A stretch of 64,000 bases of DNA from Sabellastarte sp. h YS-2021 (taxonomy: Eukaryota > Annelida > Polychaeta > Sabellida > Sabellidae), in the NCBI GenBank assembly GCA_964017235.1, contig OZ024935.1, forward strand, positions 33,893,596-33,957,595, given 5' to 3'. Positions 35,501 through 44,937 of this stretch are shown piece by piece (within the stretch, counting starts at the first letter, position 1; every line of letters begins with the position of its first letter). The translations under genes were made by a program, and so were the position numbers. The notes beneath the pieces are model-generated. The model saw only the letters and a list, made by a program, of their open reading frames with translations. It was not told the DNA's origin and made no database searches.

Positions 35501-38500
35501 CATTAATCAGCAAACTAAAATTCAACCCTCTTTATCTACATCTGCAAGGCCCGAATTGTGGTTTAGATGGTTTGAATATTACCATGCATACAGAAGTGGT
35601 AATACATTTAATGAATGCTTATGTGTCGTGTTGGAGCAAAATCTGTGGCTCACTTGATGAAATTCTATCTCTTACAATGGGAAGTTATGAAAGTAAAATT
35701 CTTAATAAATTCTAATATGAATTTAATAGTGCTTAATCGGCATCAAAAGAGAGACCCAATGGTGCAACAAAATTTTATAGGTCAAGGTCACTACGACAAG
35801 GTCAAAGGTCAAATTAAGGTGACACCATGATAATACACACCTATAGCCCCTAACCAATGTCCCTAGCAAGTATCAACTTCCTCAACCTTACGGTTTCCGA
35901 GATATAGCCCGGACAAGATTTTATAGGTCAAGGTCACTACGCCAAGGTCAAAGGTCAAATCAAGGTCAGATCATGACGTTGCACAACTACATCCCCTAAC
36001 CAATGTCCCTACCAAGTATCAACTTCCTACACCTTACGGTTTCCCAGATATAGCCCGGACAAGATTTTTGAACTCAAGGTTACTACAGCAAGGTCAAATC
36101 CTGGTCAGACCATGACGTTGCACACCTACACATCCTAACCAATGTCCCTACCAAGTACCAACTTCCTACACCTTACGGTTTCCGAGATATAGCCCGGACA
36201 ACATTTTATAGGTCAAGGTCACTACGGCAAGGTCAAAGGTCAAATCAAGGTCAGACCATGACATTGCACACCTACACCCCCTAACCAATATCCCTACCAA
36301 GTATCAACTTCCTACACCTTACGGTTTCCGAGATATAGCCCAGACAAGATTTTATAGGTCAAGGTCACTACGGCAAGGTCAAAGGTCAAATCAAGGTCAT
36401 ACCATGACGTTGCACACCTACACCCCCTAACCAATGTCCCTGCCAAATATCAACTTCCTACACATTACAGTTTCCGAGATATAGCCCGGACAAGATTTTA
36501 TAGGTCAAGGTCACTACGGCAAGGTCAAAGGTCAAATCAAGGTCATACCATGACGTTGCACACCTACACCCCCTAACCAATGTCCCTGCCAAATATCAAC
36601 TTCCTACACATTACAGTTTCCGAAATATAGCCTGGACAAGATTTTATAGGTCAAGGTCACTACGCCAAGGTCAAAGGTCAAATCAAGGTCAGACCATGAC
36701 GTTGCACACCTACATCCCCTAACCAATATCCCTACCAAGTATCAACTTCCTACACCTTACGGTTTCCGAGATATAGCCCGGACAACATTTTATAGGTCAA
36801 GGTCACTACAGCAAGGTCAAATCAAGGTCAGACCATGACGTTGTACAACTACACCCCCTAACCAATGTCCCTACCAAGTATCAACTTCCTACACCTTACG
36901 GTTTCCGAGATATAGCCCGGACAAGATTTTCAAACTCAAGGTCACTACGGCAAGGTCAAAGGTCAAATCAAGGTCAGACCATGACGTTGCACACCTACAC
37001 CCCCTAACCAATGTCCCTACCAAGTATCACCTTCCTACACCTTACGGTTTCTGAGATACAGCCCGGACAAACTATTTCCCGCCGTCCGCCCACCCACCCG
37101 CCCATCCGGACACCATGGGTGAAAGCAATACCCCGACAGCCCTTAAGGGCTGTGGGGTAAAAATTAAACAGGGAGACCTTTAAAAATGAAGTTGTCTCGA
37201 CTCATGACCACCCAAATTAACTATTACCTCCATATTCTTTTTGTATCTATCTTCAAATACAGCCATAGCTGCCAGAGATCCTGAACCTGTAACACACAGA
37301 GATGATTCCACTATACTTTGTGTAATATTACTCACATATTCTGAATATGTCACTTATCAGATAAAGTTGAAACATAAAATGTTGAATCTTAACAGACCAG
37401 AAATAAATGAAACTTCACCTGGATTTCCCAGATACAAGAGTAAATTGCAAAAACAAGTGCTCTGTAAGAACCTGATATTTACTTAATAATTACTTAATAC
37501 CTACTTACTATTTATGAAAACTTTTTTAACATATTCAACTAAACAACCACAGGACAAGGTGAACCTCGATAGTAAGTAAGTAAGTAAGTAAGAAACACTT
37601 ATAAATAATATGAAAATAGATTTATACCCACCACAATAAATACCACATTAGGTTATGAGGCATTTCATGACAATTCATGAAACCCCATGGTTATAAAAGG
37701 GAGTCAGATGACATATAAGAACTAGAAATAAGACGCCCTGTTGATAGCAGCTGCGACATATGAATAGAAACAGGATAGCATAGAAGAACACACATTATCA
37801 TGTGTAATGTCCACCCCATGAATCTTTTGCCAAACTTGTACAGTAGTCTTACAAGACTCTGTTTCATTTGTAAAATATATCAATGATGCTTAAATATTTG
37901 TTAGTATACATGTAAATTATTTCAGCTTCATACCTTTTTGCATTGGCTGGGTCGAAAATTTCAACGAAATCGCTCTATCTTGCACAGTTAAGGAGATAGA
38001 AGCAAATTTGTGTTTTTTCATTTTTGGCAAAAATTCGAAAATACAAAATGGCCGCCACTTTTGGGGAGAGGAAATTTTTTTGAAAATTGCCAAGAGTACA
38101 TTTCTCAGATAACCTGTGGGTCGAAAATTTCGACGAAATCGCTCTATCTCACACGGTTAAGGAGATAGAAGCAAAATTGTGCTTTTCCATTTTTGGCAAA
38201 GTAGCTAAGTAGCTATTACTCAGTCAGTTATATAGCCATTATCACTAAAAGCAATCCCAAGCAAGCTATCGACCTAAGAAATGCTCATACCAAATTTGGT
38301 AAAGATAGGATAAATACTTTTCCTTCAAATGAGCAGAAACCAAGCATCCGGACGCTGGATGGCGGACGCCGGAAAATGCAAAAATAGTATGTCCACCCCC
38401 TAGTGGGGTGGACATAATAACTTACCAATGCTTATATAACATATAATCCTGACTTACCCATGGTGACATAAGGCAGGGAGTCTGTAGATCCATGAGGATA

Positions 38501-41500
38501 GACGCTGTACAAATGAGGCCCGGTACTGTCCACACCGCCCAGTACCAGAGCTGCAGAGATATAGCCCTGGTACCTGCAATAGACAAATTGGATATTTGTC
38601 AAAAGTATTATAAAATTCACGATCAATAAAATTTCCTTCATTGAAATGTTAGCTTCTTTGGCTAAATTTGATCTTGTGTCTCTATTTTTTAAATTAAATA
38701 CATAAAGTTCAAATAATAATAGTAATATTATTGTTACTGACCAATACATTTTTTTCCATTGATTGTACTGACATTCAAATTCAACCTTACCATAATATTT
38801 AAAAAATTCTCTGATATTGTATAGTAGCATTTATGTGGACAATATCTACACATTGCATACCTTCAAGGAACTTAAGGTTTGCGAAACATTTGTATGTTTG
38901 TCATTATGTGATTCCATAGCTTGTCTGTGTTAAATGAATTGGGTACGATACTACTGCCATCTCCAGTGGCAACTATTTTCACATACTGTAGTTGATTTCC
39001 CACTTTTTAACTCCATTCTGTTAACAACAGTACCTGAAGAGCATCTGCTTGAGAAGTCTGTTGGCCACACATACTCTAGGCACTCTGCCAGTGTTGAGTT
39101 TGTGCAGCTCTACTTGAGAGGAAATTAGCTGTGTGGTCATCTCTGTATCTGCTGCTGTCCCAGCACCACAGCAACTGATGGGACAAAGTGCCAGAGTTTA
39201 TATCATCATTATTAATATAAGTTTTCAAAAGCATCCATGAACCTTAACTTGCATACAAATATGAACTGCAATGTGCTTTTTAAAGACTTCTGTTGAGGAT
39301 AAAATGTCTCATATATTGATAGAATATAATAAATACTGTGAAATATTTTCTATTGTTGAATATTTGGGCAAACTGGTGCTATAACAGGGAATATGTGAGG
39401 AAAACAGTTTTGATTATGAGAAAATGGAAGGTAGCCAGACCAGTGTGTTTCGTTATAAATAGGTTCCCAATTTACTGTGTTCTATACTAATGTAAAATCC
39501 CATTGTTTTCAAGTGCCTAGGCAGTCATTTATATGAACTATCTAACGGAAGTTACTGAACATGTCATACAACTTGAAGAATCTCTTCTGAAAATATTATC
39601 ACAATGTGAGTTGAAAGTACATCTGTATAAAATATAAAAAATACAATAACTTACTAAATATTATCAGCAATGTAATGAATCTTGGAACAGTTTTTATCAG
39701 CTACAATTGGTCCTTCTGTTGCTCTGGTATCTGCTCCAAGAACAACCCCATCCTGTTAAGAAGTTTAAAAATGATACAGCACTTATTTTGATTAAATTGA
39801 TGACATCCTATTCATCAAGCTAACAGTGTTCACCATATGATTTTGTAAATGTTTAATTTAAAACTGGCTCACACAGAGAAATACAATTTATTGCCTTCAA
39901 GTATTATTGGCAAATACAATTTTAAAGTTGTTATTATTTTTTAAATAATTTTCCAATTCCAGGGATACATAAAAATTATAATCTTATTTTTTTTCAGGTC
40001 TACAAGCACCAATTTTAACAAAGAATCAGAAAACTTGTCAAAAATTCCAAAAACATACAAGATGCATAAGTTTATAACACATTCTTACTTTATAGATCAC
40101 CCCTACAATGGTTGTTCCTGTTTTGTATACTTTGGGAGCTTTAAACCCCTTTGACTGCAGCAAAGTATTTCTGAAAGAACAAAAAAAAGCATATGAATTA
40201 GAATATTTTCTTTATACAAATAATAACCAGAAAAAGAGACAAGTCAAGTTAGCAACTAACTGGACCTGTCATTTAAGAACAATTCACTATTTTGATACAT
40301 AAGATGAGGGGATGGGGTAAGGGGGTAAATCTGACAGGCTATGTAGACTATCTTTATACGCTTTCATATACCCCCTCAATACATTCTAAAGCTGTAAAAG
40401 CAATAATAAAGGAGATAGAAGGCAAAAGGCCAAACCCTAGTAAACATTAGAAAATTTTTTAAATGGTTTAAATGTTTACAAAATGTTTTTAAAACCTATT
40501 TGAACCCTAGCTTTTGGTTTTCTAAACATTTCCAAGTAAACTTTTATGCTGTAATGTTTAAAAAATGTTTTATAATAAATGTTTTTACTCAAAACATTAA
40601 TTTAATGTTTACAAATCAACTCAAGAAGCTACGTTTGACTGGAAATGTTTTTTAAACATTTATAAAATAGCTAAGAAATGAAGGTTATGTTTTAACATTT
40701 TTAAATCCATATTTTCAGAATGCTTATCAGTTCTTCAACTTCAAATATGTATAAACAATGATGGCGGTGAGCAATAACAGAGGACTGTGTCAAAAATATA
40801 AGCCACTTACAATTTTACACAGAAAAAAAATATTTTCTTTCGTGAGTAACCTTAAAAAGATATTAAATTTGACCTGTGACCCCTTTATTATTCAGATATT
40901 ATTACGTTTATGTGTAACGTTTTTCTAACTTTTATCGTTAAACATTTAATAAACAGTATACATAAAACGTTTTTTAACCTTTGTACCAAACATTTTCTTT
41001 CAAACATTTGCAAAATATTGAAATTTTTACTGGGAATCTGCTAGTATTATAAGACCCCAGTTTGACCCATAAAGAGGTGTCAACGCTAAATGTGACCAGC
41101 TATATATGACTTTCCACATACGGTTTCCCAATACCTCTTGATACATTCAAAAGCTGTAGCCTCTACACACAAGTTAAGTAGAGCTGAGGAAACCACATTT
41201 AGCAGTTCCATATTGAATCAGAGACTGAATGGAGATTTAATTTTGTTGCTTTTTGTGAGATAATTTTGTCAAAGACCTTGTCTGATTTTTCCCTACAATG
41301 TTAAGAAATGCAATAAGTGAAACCTGATTTACATATACTAATACATCTTTATTACAAAAAGCAGCTACCTATTTTAGATCATTGTCTAACATTAACGCCA
41401 TCTAGTGGCTTTCACCCAGTAAACGCCCGTGCTTTAGGTAATATTTAAACTTTATACTATATGAGTAGGTTTAGCTTATATTCTTCTAAAAAAATTAACA

Positions 41501-43275
41501 AATGACATACTGTACAATTAATGCTTTGACAACGCTTTTCAATATTTATTTTAAAGCGTTAGATTTTAATATTTATATCTCTATTATCGGCCATTTTTAC
41601 CGTTAACTGGAAATACCCGTCAATGCCCATTTGTTTGCAAATAGAAGAATTTGTCCTTGACCTCAAATAAAGATATACAAGACGGGCATTCACTGGTAGG
41701 CTGGTGTTCACTGGTAGAATGCTCTATTGAACTGGTCAATGACAGGGGTGTAACTAGACCGAGTTTCTGTCCCGTCGCCAATTGTTATTGATATACTGAT
41801 GGACACAATCGCGAGGGACAGAGCTCACATGTACTTGTTTTCTGTGTATATTTTGAACAGCAGACAATTTTTGCATTTACTTAATAATGTCCTTGCTATG
41901 ACTATACACATTTATCCAGTTTATAATACATATGTTGTTACAGTAAGCTGATTTTGAAAGCCAGAAATTTATTTTGTACATAACACAACAGTGGTGTAGT
42001 TTTGTTGACATTTTAAAAATGTGTTGAAATATACACATACCAATAAGATATGCATTAAATATTAGTGAACGGCACACATACATACCTCAAAGAATGCAAA
42101 TACCACTTTATATTTGTGGCAATATGTATAGAAATATGCTGTTCAAAATTTACACAGAAAACAAGTACATGTGAGCTCTGTCGCCCGTCATTGTGTCCAT
42201 CAGTATATCAATAGCAATTGGCGACGGGACAGAAACCGGCAAGTCTAATCACCGTACGGAGGCAATCACCGAATGGACACCGAATGGAGAGGGAATCACC
42301 GAATGGAAATTGGTTTAAATGGGTGACAATTATATAGGAAGTTTTATGGATGTGAATTTCTTGGTTTTACTGTAATCTTAGAAATATCTTGACCTATTCC
42401 TTGATTTTTTTGTGCGATTAATAAAATGTCTCTCCAAGAAAAGTTTATACATGTACTAGATATGTCTGTGTCCATGAAGAATGAATTTTTTTCTTCCTAA
42501 TCACGGACACGGATGAGTTCACAGTTTTATAGCAAAATATCGAGGGTATGTGACTGTTTTCATTGGTGAGTTTGGGTGGGTGTTTTCAAACCTCAATAAT
42601 TCACGGCAGTAGCACCAACTCATTAATATTCATGAGAAGCTATGAGGTCACAGATTTCCACAGATCTTTTTTTCTTTTGGTTGTACTGTGACATTAGAAA
42701 TATCTTAACTCATTCTTAAGCTTTTTCTTGTGGATTTGCTTTATTCACTTTGGAAAAAGTTTTACCTTATTTGCTAGACTTGGGACTTGGTACTTTTGAT
42801 CACTTTATGTCTACCTGAATTAAACTTGATATATTTAGCTTTCAATCTCCATTTGGTGACACCGAACAGAGCCCCGAACGGAGCCTCCGTTTGGTGTTTA
42901 GACCGACCCGACAGAAACTGGGTCTAGGGTGTAACCAGAAGGCCAAAGAGAACCTCATGGACAAAATTTAAAATAGATGCTCATACATGCACCTTCATAC
43001 ATGTCCTTTAGACATTTAGGTTCAACGTGCACCCTGTCATGCACCGACTTAAAATTAAATCTAAAATAATTTTACTCGGTTTCTAAAATAAACCTGTGCT
43101 GCTGGATGAAACTTTTTTGTCAGTACAGTACCGTATTATTGATATATCTGCGTTATAATACACTCCCTAAAGTAAATACTTTATTTAACGTATTTAAAAT
43201 GATAATTTTCTTCACTTTATGTACAACATACCTTTGACAATTTTCAAAAGAAAAGCCTCCTGTCTGTGGTTCCAT
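29426..43275 (-). CDS. PSMB7: Proteasome subunit beta type-7 (beta-2, trypsin-like site)
   Basis: Eight exons join with GT/AG junctions and matching phases (43275-43232, 40170-40089, 39752-39655, 39174-39034, 38573-38458, 37286-37228, 34481-34330, 29546-29426) into 270 residues, close to the ~277 of vertebrate PSMB7. This is the beta-2 subunit of the 20S core, an N-terminal threonine protease that cuts after basic residues. A 33-residue propeptide ([13 protein letters not shown]...) ends at KTG, and Thr34 becomes Thr1 of the mature enzyme. Asp17, Lys33, Ser129, Asp166 and Ser169 (mature numbering) are all present in [20 protein letters not shown] and FNDLGSGS. The C-terminal tail after [11 protein letters not shown] is the arm that clasps neighbouring subunits. 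Introns are packed with repeats, but every exon is intact, so the gene is judged functional. It converges on the NEK gene. Confidence 0.97.
29547..30960. other. PSMB7: PSMB7 intron 7, left part
   Basis: Very AT-rich intron with no recognised element except a 22-bp direct repeat near 29630-29668 (aagaaataatatgtaaaata). Confidence 0.4.
30984..33020. repeat. 147-bp tandem array with 735-bp higher-order pattern
   Basis: About 14 units begin tttgaccttgaaggagg; starts at 31125, 31272, 31419, 31566, 31713, 31860, 32007, 32154, 32301, 32448, 32595, 32742 and 32889 are exactly 147 bp apart. Variants at 31713, 31860 and 32007 recur at 32448, 32595 and 32742, a five-unit (735-bp) pattern. Because 147 is divisible by three, one frame stays open across units, giving long repetitive ORFs that are not taken as genes. 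Each unit has a tgaccttga ... caaggtca inverted pair. Confidence 0.95.
33021..33420. mobile_element. Right flank of the 147-bp-array element with terminal hairpin
   Basis: Non-repetitive flank related to 5010-5190. It ends in a hairpin at 33371-33398 (gtatccaccgga/tccagtggatac, 12-bp arms with one mismatch). This suggests the array is the core of a dispersed element like the other central-repeat elements here. The left end is not resolved. Confidence 0.5.
33421..34329. other. PSMB7: PSMB7 intron 7, right part
   Basis: Intron sequence with no element recognised. Short similarity to the degenerate duplicated segments near 20580-20830 (cttttatcccac ... gtgcatttgg) is visible around 34070-34100. 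Confidence 0.35.
34330..34481 (-). CDS. PSMB7: PSMB7 exon 7
   Basis: Encodes [20 protein letters not shown] and on to the Arg codon split with exon 8. It carries mature Asp166 and Ser169 in FNDLGSGSN. Donor ggtgagt, acceptor tacag. Confidence 0.96.
34482..35289. other. PSMB7: PSMB7 intron 6, left part
   Basis: Nothing recognised beyond short AT-rich tracts and two cacagggt(g/a) segments near 35150 and 35220. Confidence 0.35.
35290..37160. mobile_element. Central-repeat element with 146-bp array and terminal hairpin
   Basis: taccccacagcc at 35300-35311 pairs with ggctgtggggta at the far end. The tail hairpin 37129-37159 has arms taccccgacagccctt and aagggctgtggggta. Between the array and this hairpin is a gtccgcc/cacccacc-rich patch. 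The layout (subterminal inverted repeat, central tandem array, 3' hairpin) parallels the Helentron-like family but with unrelated ends. No coding sequence. Confidence 0.6.
35768..37075. repeat. 146-bp tandem array rich in AGGTCA half-sites
   Basis: About nine units are marked by ctaaccaatgtccctacc at about 35849, 35995, 36134, 36280, 36426, 36572, 36718, 36857 and 37003. Spacing is 146 bp, twice 139 bp where a 7-bp aaaggtc is missing. Most units contain tcaaggtca twice and the direct repeat aggtcaaaggtca, plus ttacggtttccgagatat. Confidence 0.93.
37228..37286 (-). CDS. PSMB7: PSMB7 exon 6
   Basis: A 59-bp exon encoding (G)[19 protein letters not shown], with mature Ser129 as the first full codon after the split glycine. 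Acceptor ttacag, donor gtaata. It lies only 68 bp from the hairpin of the adjacent repeat element. Confidence 0.96.
37571..37592. repeat. (GTAA)n microsatellite
   Basis: Five and a half tandem copies of agta in PSMB7 intron 5. Confidence 0.9.
37720..38418 (-). mobile_element. Helentron-like element copy C, contracted core
   Basis: On the minus strand it runs from ttatgtccacccc with its hairpin (38390-38415), through the gtccg-rich head, to only about 1.5 of the 169-bp units (37960-38205), then the right flank ending ttatttctagtt at 37720. It is about 700 bp long versus 4.8 kb for copy B because of unit number. It lies in PSMB7 intron 5, 40 bp from exon 5. Confidence 0.8.
38458..38573 (-). 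CDS. PSMB7: PSMB7 exon 5
   Basis: Encodes (R)[20 protein letters not shown] through [14 protein letters not shown], the conserved central sheet. Phase-2 entry completes Arg; the last base begins the Gly codon finished by exon 6. Acceptor ttgcag, donor gtaagt. Confidence 0.97.
38574..39033. other. PSMB7: PSMB7 intron 4
   Basis: A 460-bp intron with no element recognised. Confidence 0.5.
39034..39174 (-). CDS. PSMB7: PSMB7 exon 4
   Basis: Encodes (Y)[20 protein letters not shown] to [17 protein letters not shown] is a signature of the beta-2 subunit. The exon starts with the third base of the split Tyr codon and ends with AG of the Arg codon. Confidence 0.97.
39175..39654. other. PSMB7: PSMB7 intron 3
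   Basis: A 480-bp intron with no element recognised. Confidence 0.5.
39655..39752 (-). CDS. PSMB7: PSMB7 exon 3
   Basis: Encodes [20 protein letters not shown] to IADNI. It carries mature Asp17 (GAD) and Lys33 (NCSK). Phase 0 at entry; ends with TA of the split Tyr codon. Donor gtaag. Confidence 0.97.
39753..40088. other. PSMB7: PSMB7 intron 2
   Basis: A 336-bp AT-rich intron with no element recognised. Confidence 0.5.
40089..40170 (-). CDS. PSMB7: PSMB7 exon 2 (propeptide cleavage site)
   Basis: Encodes the end of the propeptide and the mature N-terminus: ...[19 protein letters not shown]. The G-T bond in KTGTT is the self-cleavage point that frees the catalytic threonine. Acceptor tttcag, donor gtaag. 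Confidence 0.97.
40439..41032. mobile_element. Possible MITE packed with AAACATT/AATGTTT motifs
   Basis: The segment runs from tagtaaacattag to gaaatttttactggg, roughly inverted ends. Inside are about 15-20 copies of aaacatt or its inverse, some as aaacgtt. The clustering exceeds what the AT-rich background elsewhere shows. No coding capacity; ends uncertain. Confidence 0.45.
41033..41754. other. PSMB7: PSMB7 intron 1, middle part
   Basis: No gene or element with clear ends was recognised. A short ggcattcactggta/tgttcactggtagaat direct repeat lies near 41690-41720. Confidence 0.35.
41755..42926. mobile_element. Nested inverted-repeat element in PSMB7 intron 1
   Basis: The outer ends ctagaccgagtttctgtc (41755) and gacagaaactgggtctag (up to 42926) are inverted with one mismatch. 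Inside, ~100-bp arms 41763-41862 and 42138-42236 form a strong foldback. A second inverted pair carries caccg.acggaggc (about 42249 and 42880-42902), along with short aatcaccgaatgga repeats at 42266-42305. Probably a non-autonomous DNA transposon, possibly two related ones. No coding capacity. Confidence 0.55.
43232..43275 (-). CDS. PSMB7: PSMB7 exon 1 (start codon)
   Basis: ATG at 43275-43273 begins [14 protein letters not shown] and the exon ends in AG of a split Arg codon at donor ggtatgt. GGFSFENC matches the conserved propeptide motif of the family. The ATG is the only one in frame before that motif, and the propeptide is about ten residues shorter than in vertebrates. A CRE-like tgacgtga lies about 110 bp upstream. 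Confidence 0.9.
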
Positions 43276-44217
43276 CTTTGAGCAATGCTGTATTATCGCC
43301 CTGGTATGATTTGTAGATTTTAGCCTAACCGACAGCAGTTACAGTTAATAACTAAATAACCGCTAATATAGCTTGAAGAATTATATGACGTGATTAGCCG
43401 CATTCAGGTGCTAAGCAAAATATTTAAATGGGTTATCTAGACCTTGTGTAGGTCTCTGAGAGCATTTACCTCTAAAAGGAAGGACCTTGTTCACTCACCT
43501 GGCTTTGTGGCTTCACAGTAAAGGTATCTTTTCCAACCTTAATTCCTGTATATTAAGTTAACACACTTGGCAGTTAAGTACACCCCATCAGGCACACACC
43601 TTGAAATGTTGTTGATTTAGAGTTGAAATTAGGTCCTGACATTGAAATCCACATTATGAACCACTAAAGCTAAGTTAGTTTTCTGACTTGATAAAGTAGT
43701 GATATTTTGACCAGAAATCATGGTGATTTTTGGTTGAAAAATTAACACTGACAAAATTTCAACACTATTTTAAAGCTGGTTTTCTGACTGGAAAAAGTAG
43801 TGATACTTCATACAAAAATCAACACTCAAACAAGTTAGGTTTTCCGACATGAAATCTTAGTTATGTTATTGAACAGAAAACAGGTTGAATGTTGAGAAAT
43901 GAATGACTAGTGATCATTGATTGAAAATTCTCTTTCTAGTGGGAGATATAGTGATTAAGTCTAACTTTTTGAAAGAACTATTATTGCAATAATTTTTAAA
44001 TTTTTTGTTATTTGTAAAGCAAAGACTAGCTTTTAGACTTAAGATCATAAAGATTATTTGTGCCTGTACTTCTACATTTTTATCCATTCTCCTTATTAAT
44101 TTATAGCAATAACGAAACTGATGCACGCAAATATAATTTTTATAATTTATAATTATATTTTGATTAAAGCATTTCCTGATAATTAAAAAAAAGTTTTGAA
44201 GTCAAACTTATCTCATG
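43276..44217. other. PSMB7 upstream region
   Basis: It contains the presumed promoter. No TATA or initiator could be assigned. Degenerate repeats of ggttttctgac/aaagtagtgat occur at 43680-43860. No gene was seen. Confidence 0.35.
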
Positions 44218-44937
44218 CAGTGTTTCCACTGAAAACGACAGGCCGGTAACTATGCATTTTTTCAGAGTCGGAACTAATGTTTACATGGTCGGTTAGGGTC
44301 AGTTACAAGTTCGCAGCCTATCAAGGAGAGTCAGTGAAATATCAAACATGTTTAATATTTCTACGACCGTTACTGACCCTTGTATCCGACCCTAATTTCA
44401 GCCCACTAGCAACAGGCCTTTCTGTTAACTTAACGGCCTGTCGGTTACACTTCCGGCTTGTCGGTTAATCAAAAAGGGCTGTCTGTAACAAGTATCTGGC
44501 TTGTCCCAAATATGGACTTCCAGACTGTACGTGATGACTTACTGTCCGTGCGGAAAGTGTTACAGTACAGTCGGTAACTTTAGCCGGCCTGTCTCTAAGT
44601 GTTCCCGACAGACCTGTAAAGTTTACAGGCCTGTCGGTAACTTTTATAGTCTGGGTCCTAGAGTCGGGAAAATTTGTAACTGACGGGCCATAAAGTGAAA
44701 CAGACAAGCCGTAAACAACAACAGACATGCCTGTAACACTAACGGACTAGCCGGGAACTGTAACCTACAGGCTGGCAATATTTTTGCTTCTTACGGCTTG
44801 TCGGCTTCAAAGTCTGTAAGTATAAAAAAGCGAGTCGGTAGACAATCTGCGTATATTTCGGCTGTTCTGTGAGGTTTTACTTTTATTTTAAATTTTTGAT
44901 TTTTGAAACAAGCTGTACAATTGATTGATTGATCAGC

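Noticed and set aside
30984..37075. CRISPR-like appearance of the regular arrays
   Set aside because: Units are tandem without unique spacers, and the surrounding genes are spliced animal genes.
37241..37486. Plus-strand ORF overlapping PSMB7 exon 6
   Set aside because: Antisense to a confirmed exon; no independent support.
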